Assembly (NCBI GenBank): GCA_932294295.1
Contig: OW028575.1
Span: forward strand, 39,992,253-40,056,252
Reading direction: 5' to 3'
From: Alitta virens
Taxonomy: Eukaryota > Annelida > Polychaeta > Phyllodocida > Nereididae
Length of the DNA: 64,000 bases
Under the pieces are notes generated by a model. That model made no database searches. It was not told where the DNA came from and saw only the letters and a program-made list of their open reading frames with translations. Shown in pieces: positions 1-12,600 of this stretch. The first letter of the stretch is position 1. The number at the start of each line of letters is the position of its first letter. Made by a program: the position numbers and the translations under genes.

Positions 1-1900
1 ACATATATGCTACAATGCTACATGTAAAATACCTAACCTTTGAAGTTGATAATTTGGCAGGATTATTTATTTTATTTATAAAAATATATTTACACAGGCA
101 AGAGCCTGTATGTTTTATATCTTATTAGTCGTTGTGCATGTCCTAAGCCTGCATATATAGTTCTATATAAATGAAATCATAAGTCATAATAAATTAACTT
201 CAACTCTACCATTTACCTACAGTATAAACAAGCAACTAAATGTCTAGGACACGGAATTGTAATATATTTTACAAAAGTAATCGATAAAGCACTACTTCAG
301 ATATTCTCAAAAAGTGCTTTAAGGAGTTCAAGTACATCGTCAACAAAAGAAACCGAAGAGAAAAAAACAGAGAAATAAAATCGATCACCGTTGTAACAGA
401 AGCCCCCGAGGTCAACCGGAAGTAGCCGAGCGGACATTGGGGACCTCTCCGACAGAGGGCGGTGAGGTTGAGGGCAGTGAAGCGTGGAAGAGTCACGTCC
501 CTGGCGATTTTGCAAGCGTCAGAATCGACAAACTGACAAAGAAGAAAGCAAGGACGCAAAAGAGCTCAGTTGGGCTGTGAAGTGTTTTGTTAGGTTAACA
601 AGAATGGAATGGTGGACAGACAGTGACACTGGGAAGGCCACGTGACAAGAGAGACAGACAGACAGCTGGACAGCTAGACAGACAGACAGACAGACGGCTA
701 GACAGATAAAAAGCAGGAAAGAAAGATACATTAGTAATATCGTTAGGCAGATATAGCGTGGGCGTTAAAGTAATTGATATAGGCAGAATTCTGAGAATGG
801 GACTAAAGGTTAACGTCTTATCATGTCGTCTGCCTCCAGTTGGCACTGCTAGCCTGGGCCAGACAGAAAAACGACAAAAAAAAAAAAAAAAAAAAAGACA
901 AAAAAGACAGAACACACGAACATTGTCAGGATTCAGTCAGGCTAAGCAGAACACCAATCATATACTATGGTGCCGATACCAGGAGAAAACCCCTCATTGG
1001 CTCCAAACTGTTGCGGACCTCAGCAGGTGCTCAGCGGAGACAGTGCAGCAGTTAGACTCAGAGACACTGGCTGCCATCAAATGTCTCTAAGCTGCTGCTG
1101 GGTGTGCCCCATTAAAAACCTTTGGCTGATACCAAATTTTATAGGTATAAATTCAATCTCAGCTGACATGCTAAACTGCATTTTCTGCATCTCTGTTTAG
1201 AGTATATTAGAAAATAGGAAATACTGACACATTTGAAACATTCACATTAAATCATTCCGTTAGCCAAGCTTCAATTAACCGCACTTGCATGAATGTGCGG
1301 ATGATGGAAGGGGGTGCCACATGAGTAGTTACAATTGAGCGACATCTAGTGTTAACTCAGGCAATTACTATATCAGAGTCTGGTATTTGCGGAACTCATC
1401 CATAAAGTATCATGATTCAGTATGCACCTATTGGTCCATGTTCAACATTAAGTTCACTAATAATTGTTAAAATTTTTATTATTTATCCCATCAAAAATTA
1501 CTCAATTACAAAGGACCATGCATGCAGTGAACATCTACTCACAACAATTCGTCACCTGAGATCATAACTTCACTTGTCTATAAGACGCCACATTTGTTGT
1601 AATTTAGACCTGTGCATCTTAATATATATTTTTGCGGAACACCCACAGCCTAGCTGTTAGTAGCAAGTTTGCAGCAACGTATTTAATTTATCACACATAC
1701 TACATGTATACAAAACAACAAGATAGACTCTATGTACACTGTTTTCTTATCCACTTGCAAGAAATTCCAAGGACCAGTGGCCACTACTCTATGTCAATGT
1801 TTGTCACTCAACAATAGACATATAGCGGTAGGAAATAAGTCTGGGTAAACACAATAAAACCCAATGACAGACATTTTTGGGCAACAGTATACAAACAAAG
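1..1900. other. Upstream non-coding region with simple repeats
   Basis: I see no convincing gene here. The longer open frames on either strand around 270-920 are low complexity: they follow a GACA/GACG-type tandem repeat (about 651-709) and an A-run (about 878-896). The stretch near 400-560 is less AT-rich than its surroundings and could be the 5' end of a neighbouring gene, but no splice-consistent coding structure was found. Confidence 0.5.
651..709. repeat. (GACA)n microsatellite
   Basis: Imperfect tandem GACA units with occasional GACG or GCTG variants. The repeat accounts for the Cys/Leu/Ser/Val-rich minus-strand open frames that cover it. Confidence 0.8.
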
Positions 1901-1914
1901 AGTAGATAAGGAGG

Positions 1915-1941
1915 GTCACGTGACACAAACGTCATGCAAAT
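1915..1941 (+). promoter_or_regulatory. Candidate upstream regulatory cluster (E-box palindrome plus octamer)
   Basis: A perfect 10-bp palindrome GTCACGTGAC (1915-1924, an E-box core) is followed by an octamer motif ATGCAAAT (1934-1941). They lie about 290 bp before the first ATG of the signal-peptide exon. The position would suit a promoter of the FRAS1-like gene, but no TATA box or clear initiator was found. The regulatory role is inferred from the motifs only. Confidence 0.3.
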
Positions 1942-2229
1942 GACTTGACCTTTAAGGGTCACGAAAGCGATCCCTGGCGGGCGACTTGTGCACCAGATAA
2001 TAGGGTGTTAGTTGCAGTGCCTGTAACTCTTTGCAACATTTCCTGCAGCTGGATTTTTGATGAGATTATGCATGCAATTTAGCAATAATGCCTGATATAA
2101 AATAACTTTAAACAGCAACTTGGATTGGACAGTGCATATAAGAGATGTAGACTATTCGGTCGTTTTCCTATTTTTACATCATTCTTAATTTTGTTGCTGT
2201 ATTTTACTGCTAAATTACAACTTTATTTT

Positions 2230-2852
2230 ATGCATTGGATTATGGAGTTTCATATTCTAACAACCCTGCTGCTTTTTGCTTCCGTTCCTGCTGCATTTGG
2301 TAAGTCTGGTTAATATCAATTTTCTCCCGCTATAAGCATATTATGTGTATTTTTGTGTGATATATTATTTCAATGCTACAGGTATAATGCCAGTCAGCTT
2401 ATTTGACCAGCTGCTAGAGGCAGACGTTATGATGAGATAATTCTTGGTGTCAACACCATATCACACATTTACCCTATGGGTGGGGTCTTTTACTTGCCTC
2501 AGCACATACAGATTCTATCGTGGTAGTGGTACACTAGCTATTACTTCATTCATAAATTACTTTATATATTTAGTACATTTTATGCAACAATAGCTTAAAA
2601 TAGCGTAGGAACAATATCGTGAAAGACATTTTTAGCACAGTTACTTTTTGCTGCCAAACGACTTTAAGTGGTTTAGTAACTTGTTCGGTTTATCTTTTAG
2701 GCTCAAGTGTGTCTAGGCTTGCAGCATAAAAAAAGATCAAGTGTAAACCTCTAACCGTGATTGTTGTATAAAAGATCTTATCAGTCTGTGATTGAAATAT
2801 TGTCTTTCTGATTTATTCAGGTGTGTGTGTCACAATGAGTGGAAACCATTCA
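2230..2852 (+). CDS. FRAS1: FRAS1-like extracellular matrix protein, exons 1-2 (signal peptide and first VWC cysteine)
   Basis: Exon 1 is 2230-2299 and exon 2 is 2821-2852. The first in-frame ATG is 2230, with a second at 2242; the longer frame upstream has no ATG. Exon 1 encodes a classical signal peptide: a hydrophobic LTTLLLFASVP core, then small residues AAFG. It ends in a strong donor (G|GTAAGT, phase 1). Exon 2 follows an acceptor at 2820 and encodes VCVTMSGNHS, ending phase 0 before GTAAGT at 2853. No in-phase VWC continuation is visible nearby. The next compatible exon is at 50356 (phase 0, EHSIWREDPC), which supplies the rest of a VWC domain whose first Cys is in exon 2. The product should be secreted to the extracellular matrix or basement membrane. 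The exon 2-3 join is inferred from phase and motif completion and has no transcript support; exon 1 alone could belong to another secreted protein. Confidence 0.65.
2393..2510 (+). repeat. Dispersed repeat family A, copy 1
   Basis: One of four copies of an interspersed repeat, all in introns of the FRAS1-like gene (others about 53383, 54357 and 58376). Shared blocks include GACCAGCTGC..AGAGGCAGACGT, a TTGG..GTC..CACACC/A block, CCCATGGGTGG-like and GTCTTTTACTTGCCTCAGCA. It is probably a short non-autonomous transposon or SINE; family unknown. Confidence 0.6.
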
Positions 2853-2877
2853 GTAAGTGTTACCAATTTTATTTCCT

Positions 2878-2937
2878 CAAAGAAAGAAAGAAGGAAAGAA
2901 GGAAAGAAAGAAAGAAAGAAAGAAAGAAAGAAAAAGA
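2878..2937 (+). repeat. (GAAA)n purine-rich microsatellite
   Basis: Tandem GAAA/GGAA units start about 25 bp into intron 2 of the FRAS1-like gene. They explain the Lys/Glu-rich open frame that runs through exon 2 into the intron. Confidence 0.85.
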
Positions 2938-3342
2938 ATGAAACAAACAATAGGGAGAAGCTAAAGTATCAACAAGACAACAAAAGAAAGAGTTTAGAAA
3001 TAGTGAAAAGAGAAAGTTTGAAAAGAAAATGTATACAAGGAAAGAACTAATTAAACTGTTACTCAGGAACCCAATTTTTCAAAAGTCAGTTTCATCAGCA
3101 AGAATGTTAAAACAATAAAACAATAACAAGTAGCACGTATCTACTGCAGTCAATCATGTTGAATGCATGCATCAATTAGCCTACGGATATGAAAATGCAA
3201 AATCCGTGACTGCTGACATGTGTGACCCTCTGATATCGAAGCTCTATTGCCAGTTAACGGATTCAGAAGCAACTTGCTGAAATCTCGTACTTACACGATT
3301 TACACCATTTTCATTGTTATTTCAAAGTGTAGCTTCCACTCC

Positions 3343-3672
3343 ATGTCTCTTATCTACAACATTGAGCATCCTCTTGAAAATGATAAGTGGCCATATCGAA
3401 GACCCTTTGACATACGACATAAAGATGACTATAAAACAAGTCATTGTGACAACAAAAATGACACCACAATGAATGTTTATGCCCCACGGAAGCCACAATT
3501 GTCATATCATCAGACTGTACTCAAACAAAAGCAACCACAAGACGTGAAAATACATGAAAAAATTTGGAACATCCTTCATGATGTCAACAAGGATATCCGA
3601 AATAAAATTATGAAGGATGTATGGACGATACATCATGACAAGTGGATACCCAAAATCATACAAGAGCAATAG
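3343..3672 (+). CDS. Unassigned open reading frame, 109 residues from the first ATG
   Basis: I do not recognise this protein. From the ATG at 3343 it gives 109 residues, and the frame is open back to about 3247 without an ATG. It is rich in Lys, His, Asp, Asn and Ile, with no membrane segment or signal peptide in the ATG-started form. The C-terminal half contains loosely repeated I(H/R)xK / W(N/T)I(L/H)H motifs. An AATAAA-type sequence lies about 75 bp downstream. It sits in intron 2 of the FRAS1-like gene, 3 kb before the first PKS promoter. It could be a last exon, a decayed transposon ORF or chance. Confidence 0.2.
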   Translation: MSLIYNIEHPLENDKWPYRRPFDIRHKDDYKTSHCDNKNDTTMNVYAPRKPQLSYHQTVLKQKQPQDVKIHEKIWNILHDVNKDIRNKIMKDVWTIHHDKWIPKIIQEQ

Positions 3673-5710
3673 CAACTAGATTACTAAAATACCATGCTCT
3701 TTTTTAATAACTTCCCATCTTACTTAATAATCTCTCATAATATGCTAAATAAATTAGAGGGCTTTGATAATTAATCAATAATATGGAAAGAATCATTATA
3801 TAATGAAAGAATCATAATATAATTATTCTTTCGCTGCATAAATGCATGGAGTCAACACTACTCTTGGCTCTTATCAGCTAATATATCACTGCCTTGGCAG
3901 CATGAAGCCCAAGGCTGTTTTTCATGTGATACATGACATTGTAAACACATACATTTATATGCCACAGCATACGTGGGCATTTTTCATTTTCAGATCACCC
4001 TCCCCCACTTACCTTCATTGATACAAGGTTAACCCCGATGCATGAATTATATTTATAATTGTTTAGTGTTTATTTACGAAAATCGGACCAAAGCGTTGAG
4101 AAATGAAACCAAGAGAGAGGTGAGGTACGGCGATCTTGGAGCCATTAGTGACCTTTTTGAAGTTGGGGGGAGGGGGGGGGGGTTGCCTCGTGGGTCCACT
4201 GGTGGTCCCTTGAGGAACTTATGGGGTGTGTAGCTGTAGCTGTTAGGTTGGTGGGGAGTTGATGTTTTTGTTGGGGAAATGAGATAGCGCCGGCGCGGAC
4301 GTCATTTGGAGCACAGCACAATCACTCCAGTACATTTCCTGGGTGAGCACAATCCACGCGATCCACATGATTTCATTGTTGTTGTTTTTTCGCCGCCAAC
4401 ATACCTACCTTCTCCTGCCGCTATCTCGAATAGGAAAAAAACCTACTCCCATGCAGCTACACTGCCCACAAGCCCTACACAGGCCACTATAATTTATCCA
4501 ACCCCGTTTTAATGACCAGCCAATCAGATCTCCAGCGTAGCATTTGGCTTAGCCAGCCTGACCAATGAGGCCATGTGTTTTAGTTAGGAATTTTCAAAAT
4601 AACAGATTTAACTGTTAATACCATGGAGCAACCAGAACACTCCATGGATGGCCAATGTACTCAATATCTTCAAAAATAATGACTAAGTCATAATTAAATA
4701 TAGGCCTGGGGTCAGTTATAACTGTAGCTAACTAACCTGGAGATTGATTGATTGATTAGATACAGATATATAGCTCAAACCCTGATTGATTGATTGACTG
4801 ATTGCTATAAAGATAGTTGATTGATTGATTGATTGATTGATTGAGATGGATTGATAGATAGAGGCTTTGACTTGTCAGCGTGCTATCTCGCTGACGTCTG
4901 CCATGACTCTCCAGAACTAAGCTTCCCAGCATTCTCCTGTTCGTAGCTCGCTTAAAATTTATTTTCGATCTGAAGACGTGTAATGACAGCTTATCATTGG
5001 TTCGGTGTAGGGGATTAACTTTGATGGCTGCAGCCTCTCCTTCACGCACAACCACCTCAAAGTAATGAATCGACGCTCATCATGACGCTTGCCTCGCCGT
5101 TAGAGTATTTCGCGTGAAGAAAGCTCAAAGGGTGCCCTTTGCACATGCGTGAGATTGAAATTTTGCTGAATTCTTCAATAATCGTGGGTCACGTGATCTG
5201 CCAGTTTTTCACACGGACTACGGCCTCTGGGGCTTCGGCTATGATGGCTTATGATTAATTAGCATCTGCCAGTCACACCAAGAACGTATGCATGTTCCTT
5301 GCTGTACATTGTCCAGGGTCGCTGTTTTGCATTTAAAGTTCACTCCATTATGGGGTTATTGCACTAAGTAAACAATTTCATGAAATTGTATCCTTATCCC
5401 AAAGGGAACCATATAAGTGGGAGGGGGGGGGGGGGGTTGGGTCAAATTAAAATAAACAGCCATTACATGTCTTTATTGCATAATAGTATATATTGTCTAA
5501 CCTAATTACTTTTGAGTAATAAGCTTCTGAATTTCTTCAGAATTAAATTGAATAATAACAAAATGTACATTGTACATTAACAATATAATGCATGAAAAGT
5601 TTAAAAAATGATACCAGAGGTTGTTTCAGAATTTTGGTTCCTTGTGCAAGTTACCATAATCTTTAAAGCAAATACATATCTTTATTAATAATTTAGTGGT
5701 GTAAAATCAA
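3673..5710. other. Non-coding intron sequence with simple repeats
   Basis: No supported gene. It holds G-runs near 4166-4182 and 5421-5437 and a (GATT)n block at 4741-4855. The minus-strand open frame at 4756-5055 is partly translated GATT repeat. Confidence 0.5.
4741..4855. repeat. (GATT)n microsatellite
   Basis: Tandem GATT units with short interruptions. Length polymorphism is likely. Confidence 0.8.
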
Positions 5711-6440
5711 AATCAGGACTCTTCGGTAGCTGTCCAAGAGCTTTGTTTTACCTGTTTTGAATTATAATCACTGGTAATGAGCACTGATAAAACTAAAAGC
5801 TGTTTATTTTTTTATTACAAATAAACATTGATTGAAAGGTATATGATTACACATTGTTTATCATATAAAAGACTCAAATTTTACAGTTTGTCTTGGCCAA
5901 AATCACCGAAACCACAAACATCATCTTGATGTATAGGAATAAATTGCTGGTATTTTCCTCATAATAATTTAAATTTTGTCAATGAATTATAAACTATGAG
6001 GGGAACACCACATCTGCATTAGATGGACTGCAGCTAATTGTAGCCCACAAAATATGCCGTAACTGCAACGGTTCTTTTAGACATTTTGGAAGGCTTAACA
6101 GCTTCAGCACTTTTACTGATTTATACATGATATTTCTTATCCCTAATGAGGTAACCATCTGTTTAGAGGAGGACTACAGTGTTATGCCTGAATGACCATG
6201 ATATATAGGGGAACATGATGGTCATGGTAGTTTCCGTAACAACCCACATGGCTACAGTCAGCACATGGTCAATTCAATGGAAGCCCCTATCATTGATCCC
6301 ATATAAATATCCCCCAGTTCCAGTCATGGTCATCAGTTCTGATCTTGAGACAACTTACATTTTCCAAACTGGTAAGTAAAATCATCACAGTTATAGCCAT
6401 TTACATAGCAGAATAGTTCATGTATCATATTTACTAGTAC
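5711..6440 (+). other. Diverged homologue of the PKS spacer (left edge of the array)
   Basis: From AATCAGGACTCTTCGGTA at 5711 onward this matches, with many substitutions and indels, the sequence upstream of copies 2-4 starting at 16501, 27720 and 38939. Upstream of 5711 the similarity stops. It lacks the roughly 390-bp LINE remnant present in the inner spacers. From about 6440 rightwards the match becomes much closer. It carries the promoter of PKS copy 1. Confidence 0.75.
6193..6338 (+). promoter_or_regulatory. PKS copy 1 promoter (TATA, initiator, inverted TGACCATGA motif)
   Basis: A TATA box TATAAATA (6302-6309) lies about 33 bp before an initiator-like TCAGTT (6333-6338). A 9-bp motif TGACCATGA (6193-6201) recurs as its exact reverse complement TCATGGTCA (6324-6332) next to the initiator, and a related GGTCATGG lies between them. 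The same layout is kept upstream of the other copies despite flank divergence, which supports function. A 5'UTR exon (about 6335-6371) ends at GTAAGT and is spliced to 6613, 8 bp before the ATG. Confidence 0.6.
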
Positions 6441-6620
6441 AACCAAGTGTTAGAATGAGGTTTGTAGATATATGATGCTTAACAATTACAAAAGATATAC
6501 TATTGTAATCAAAGTTTACAGCACCTCAAAACATTGAGTACATGCGCATTTCAAAAAGGTTAATTAAGCCTACAACCTGAAAATTATGGAGTATAATGTC
6601 AATACATTTCAGTTATCACC

Positions 6621-9600
6621 ATGCCAACTCGTGGATCAAAGAGGAAGTCTACTACTGCAGCAGCAGCTGCTGCTGCTGCTGTTGAGATAAATGATGACAA
6701 AAGGAGAAGGACAGCAGAGCCTCAGCCTGAAAAAGTAATATATTATTTTTGTCCATATTAAAAACAAATGCTGACATTGCTCAGAATGCAATGGTTTCGA
6801 TTAACCTTCATACCTGTGGAGTGTGGACCTTAGATGAAAATTTATAATTTTTCTTTTCACAGCCAAAGACATTAAGGGGTTATGCTGACTTTGATGAAGT
6901 TGGCCCAGAAGAGAGGTTCTTCCCTGTTGCTGTGGTCGGAATAGGATGCCGAATGCCAGGAAAGGTCAACTCTGCCAAAGACTTCTTGAGAGTCATGGAA
7001 GAGAAGGAAGATGTGATATGTGATATCCCAACTGACCGATGGGATGTTGAGAAGTACTGGCATCCAGATCCTCACAATGTTGGAACCCATGCCAACAAGA
7101 GAGCCGGCTTTGTAGAAAATGTGCATGATTTCGATCACACCTTCTTCAATGTGTCCCCAAGAGAAGCTGCTAACATGGATGTAGAACAAAGAGCACTTTT
7201 AGAAGTCACCCAAGAAGCTCTTGATGATGCTGGTGTACCATCTGACAAGCTACCACACACCACTGGAGTGTACATTGGTTGCGGTCTTATGGATCATGGT
7301 TTCACAGTCATTGAGGATGCCAAGTGTATGAATGCTTACACACACACTGGTACAGCTCACTCTGTTGCTGCTAACAGAGTATCTTTTGTACACAACATCC
7401 GTGGACCAAGTGTAGCCATTGACACTGCATGTGCAGCTTCCCTCACAGCAATGCACTATGGATGCTTTGGTCTGTGGAACAAGGAGTGCCCAGTAGCCAT
7501 TGTTGGAGGAATCAACACTCTCATTGTCCCAGAGGTCACTGTTGGATTCAGTGCTCTTGGAGTATTGGCTCCTGATGGAAAGAGTTGCCCCTTCTCTGCT
7601 CGAGCGCAAGGATATGTGAGAAGTGAAGGAACTGGTGTTGTCATTCTCAAGCCACTGCATGAAGCCATCAAGAACAAGGACCACATCTACTGTACAATCC
7701 GAGGAACATGGTTGGCTGCCAATGGATACAGTCTTAGCATCACTATGCCATCCATTGATGCTCAGGCCGAGCTGATGAAGACATGCTATGCCATGTTTGG
7801 TCTAAATATGAATCAAGTGGACTTTGTCGAGGCTCATGGTACTGGAACACCAGTTGGCGACCCAATGGAAGCAGAAGCCATAGCAAGAGCCTTTTGCATT
7901 GGAAATGAAGAAAGAAAGAAGCCCCTACCAGTTGGGTCATCCAAGAGCAATTTTGGGCACTTGGAATGTGCTGCTGGAATGGTTCAGGTCATCAAAGCTG
8001 CACTAATGTGTCAGAATCGCACAATCTATCCCAACATCAACTTTGGTGAAGTTAATCCAGCCATTGACTTGGATACCTGGAACATCTGCATCCCTGAGGA
8101 ACAGCAAAATTATGAACAAAACAAAGCTTTTAGGATGGGGGTCAACACATTTGGTTTTGGTGGTGCATTGGCACATATGGTATTTGAAGAATATGTTCCA
8201 ACAGAGGAAGAAATGCACAAATCTGGAACAGCTGGTTGGAAGTTTGGATCCAAAGACAAAGGCCACAAGATTCCTATCCCTTTGTCTGCAAAGTCTGGAG
8301 CAGCTCTTAAGGCATACTCAGCTTCATGGCAGTCTTTCAAGAGTGAATATGATGCTGAAGAAGTGGCCTGCTGGTTGGGAACTCGTCGCACTCATTACAG
8401 CACTCGAATGGTGGTGTTTGCTGATTCTCATGATGATCTCAATGGCAAGCTTGAAAATTACATCCAGAAGGAAGCCAATGAGGAGTTAGTTGAGGGTACT
8501 CTACCTATTCATTTGGAAGACAGACCCATTTGTTACATATTCCCTGGCCAGGTAAGATTAATATCATATATTTTCTCATCAATTATTACAAAATTTCAAA
8601 TTTATTTAAATTAATCCTTGCACATTCTAGGGCCAACAATCTTTTGACATGGGAAGGACTCTGTACAAAGATGAACCTGTATTCAGGAAGGCAATAGATG
8701 AATGTGACTATCACTACATGAAACTGACAGGACAATCATTCCTCCACACATACAACCTCTTCATTGCCTTAGACCCAGCCAAGAAATACAATCCTGATGT
8801 TGTCCATGAGATTCAGGTGTCTCAGCCAGCAATTCTTTTTCTACAGGTAATTTCACCGTGACTCATCTTTTGGGTTTTATATTTAGTATCACATTTTTTA
8901 AATCACACGGGCATTTAATTGTTACAATTATTTTATTGCTACTGACTCTTTCCAGGTTGGTCTGTTTCATCTGTTTGAACAATGGGGTATTAAACCAACA
9001 GCAATGGTTGGACACAGTCTTGGAGAAGTGGCGGCAGCTTATGCCTCAGGAGCTCTTACCTTGAAGGAAGCCATCTTGGTGCAAGTTGCACGTGCGGAAC
9101 AGCAAGTGAAGTTGGATGGCACAGGATCCATGGCAGCAATGAGAATGTCCAAGGATGAAGCAGAGAAGCTATGCAAGGATTACAATGATCTTTATGTTGC
9201 TTGTGTGAATGCCCATGAGTCTGTCACAATTGCTGGAAGTAAGCCTGTCATCAAACAAATTTGCAAGGACCAGCCAACTCAAGCTAAGGAACTGCGAGTG
9301 AAATGTGCTTTTCACACACCACACATGGATTCACTCTATGATGAATTCATGAAAGCAACCAAGCATAAGCTGAGCAATGGACATGCTTCCAAGTGCAACT
9401 GGTATTCCACTGTCACTGGTGACAAGTACACTGGCCCAGCAACTGCCCAATACTTCTGGGATAATATAAGAAGTTGTGTGGAGTTTGTTGGAGCTGTCAA
9501 AGGTGTAATGAGAGATTATGAAAATGTTTTGTTTGTGGAACTGGCTGGTGCAGCCACTCTCTTGTCTTGTGTTCGAGCTATTGCCAAGGCAGAAGAATAC

Positions 9601-12600
9601 AGTCCATCTGGTATGGTTGCCACTGGTCAGCGCAACAAGGATGACCGCATCTCAACACTTCGAGGTTTGGCCACACTCTACACCATGGGATTTGAGATTG
9701 ACTGGAACAATGTGCTGGGAGATTGTGCTCACTGGATGGTGCTTCCTAAGTATGCGTGGCAGCATCAAACCTTCAGGTATGAAGCAGAGGGCATGCGATC
9801 TAGAAGACTCAATCTGGAGGACAGAAGTTACAAGGGTCTACATGGACTCGTCCGTCTTGAGCAACTGCCCTTCCTCAGGGATCATGTCATCAAGGGCAAA
9901 ACTGTCTTCCCAAAGGCAGGATATGTGGAATACATGATGCAGAGTCATTTCGATGAAAACACTGCCCCATCTTTGAAGAACATGAAGTTTCACCCAGAGC
10001 TACTAACCATACCAGATGAGATTGACTGCAATGGTGAAATTCCAGAGAGAAAGCAATTGCACTTGTCCACATCCCAGATACAAGGAGGACATCGGATGGA
10101 AGTCACTTGTGATGGTCAGGTATATGCAGCAGCTGATGTTACTAACAATTCCAACCTCATAGTTCCATCTATTGACCTGGAAGCTGCCAAGAGAAGATGC
10201 ACAACGATGCTTTCTGCTGATGACTTCTATCTACAATTTGCTGAAATGGGGATTGATTATGCTGATTACATGAGATTTCGTGCAGTCTCCAAAGCACAGA
10301 TTGGGAATGGTGAAATCATAGCTTACCTGGAGCCACAAGTAGACCACTGGCAGAGAATCAACACCATTAACCTGGATTCTTCTTTCATTGTGGCATTGGC
10401 TGCCCAGGTTAACAACACCACACTTTTTACTCCAACCACAATTGATGCTATTAGGATGTTTGTTGCCAAGACACCAAGAAAGCATGAGACCATTGTGTAT
10501 GCTCGTCTCACGAGTAGTGACTCCATGGGGCTTACTGCTGACATCTACATCTTTGATGAAGAAGGTAACATTGTTGCAGAGGTCGTGAACTTCACAGCAA
10601 AGAACTTGACAGATGTAGTTACTAGAGATCTGGACCTAACCCAGTGCATCTACAAAACTGAATATCAACCTGTAAAATCCTGCCTTCCATCAACAAGGGC
10701 AATGACTGATTTCTTCAGCAAACGAAACCTTCAGAAGCTCTATCCACATGAAATGGCATCCATAGATACTGCGGAGCAGTTCAGTCAAAAGATGAAAGAA
10801 ATTTGTGCTGCATATGGTAAACTTGCTGTCACCCAAACTCCTTCATCTCAATGGCACCAGAAATGTGAGCTCTATGGCAAACGTTTAACAAACATGGCCA
10901 ATACCATTCCGACCAACTTGAATACACTTGAGGACATTCATGCTGCTGTAGCAGAAATTGATGCAGCATGCCCAGAGTACTACCAAGAAACAAAAATGGT
11001 GAAGACAATGGGAGATATCTTGGCAGACACACTCAAGGATCCTCGTGGTGCTCTTACAGAGCTCTTCAAAGAAGACATGATGGCTGCTTACTTCATTGAC
11101 TCCATCTCTACTCGCATATATTATCGTACACTTGGAGACACAATCCGTCAAGCAGTAGATGAGGCTTTGAAACACAAGAAGATTGTTCGCATTGCAGAAG
11201 TTGGAGGCAGACTTGGTGGAATGACCCAGTACATCCTGCCATGTATTGAAGACCTCATCAAGGATGGAAAAGTGGAGTATTGCTTTACAGATATCAACAT
11301 TGCTTTCTTCCATCTGGTTGAAGAGAGGCTTGCCAGCTTCCCTAAGATCCGATACCAGCAATTTGATCCAGAAAGCGACATTGTTTCACAGAGTATCACT
11401 CCAAACTCATTTGATTTGGTGGTCTGCCTTGATACACTTCATTGTACAGAAAATGCAGTGAAATGCACAGCACATATCCGTGACATGCTCTGCCAAGATG
11501 GTTGGTTAATGACCATGGAATCAACCAACAACCACAACACTCCAGAGATAATCTTTGGATCCTTTGACCTTTGCTGGGTATTTGAAGATAACCGAGGAGA
11601 TCGTTGCTGGCTTTCTCAGAAAGGATGGTCTGATGTTATGACTGTAGCTGGATTTAGTGATGTTGTGGCTGTATCAACTCCAAATGAGTTCTATCACTCA
11701 TTGATTGTGGGCAGAAAGACTGACATGAAGCTCCAATACCAGTTGGAAAGCACTGAAGAAGCAATGGAAACAGAGAATCCACCAATGTGGGCCCTGGTTC
11801 ACCTTAACAATGCAGAAATGGCCAATCTTGTCAAGCCACACCTATGCAAGGATGCCACGATCATATCGGTGAGAAACTTCAAGAACATCCAGAAACAAGC
11901 TGCTGAACACAACGGCCCAGTAATGGTTGTGTTGTTCTGGAATGAGGAGGATAAGGACCTGAGTAACATGTTGTCCATCATCAATGCCTGCCAAGAGTTT
12001 GAGAATCCCAATTCCAGGCTTTATGTTGTGACTGTTAATGGAAACATAGAAGGCAAATATCCCAACAGTGCCTCAGCCACTGGCTTCCTCAGGTCAGCAG
12101 CCAGCGAAATGAAGTCCAACATTTCCTTATACCAGATTGACTTGGATGGAAAATTGGCCAATGGTTCTACAAAATGTCTTGCAGATTGTCTGTTGAATGC
12201 TCGTCACACTGATAGAGAGTTGGTGATCAGAGGTGGTTCGGTCCTTGTGCCACGTGTTATTCGGCAACCATGGAAGATGTCTGTACCACTAGGTTCTTCA
12301 GAGTGGAAACTTGAAGCAGCCAGTGTTGAAGAATGTCTTCTTGACAAGTTAGATTTCCATCGGTATGAAACTGGCATGCCAGGAAAGCATGAAGTTAAAG
12401 TGAAGATTGAGGCTGCTGCCCTCACTGGTCCCTCCTTAGATGATAGACTCCTGCAAAGTTATGAGGGAGTTGGAATTGTGGAGTGCACAGGTCCTGGTGT
12501 TATTTCTGTCAAACCAGGAGACAAGGTCATTGTTTATGCTGATAACTGTGCAGTGTCCTCCTTCATAGTGCCAGTCTCTCAAGTATACTCAGTGCCAAAC

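Noticed and set aside
519..915. Cys/Leu/Ser/Val-rich minus-strand frames near the left edge
   Set aside because: Translated GACA repeats and poly-A; no real coding signal.
2823..3050. Lys/Glu-rich frame downstream of exon 2
   Set aside because: Exon 2 read through its donor site into a GAAA microsatellite.
4756..5055. Minus-strand 99-residue frame
   Set aside because: Its C-terminal half is translated GATT repeat (NQSINQSI pattern).
8043..8489. 148-residue plus-strand frame within exon 3 of PKS copy 1
   Set aside because: A +1-type shadow of the KS/linker coding sequence; composition is unlike a protein and it lacks its own promoter.
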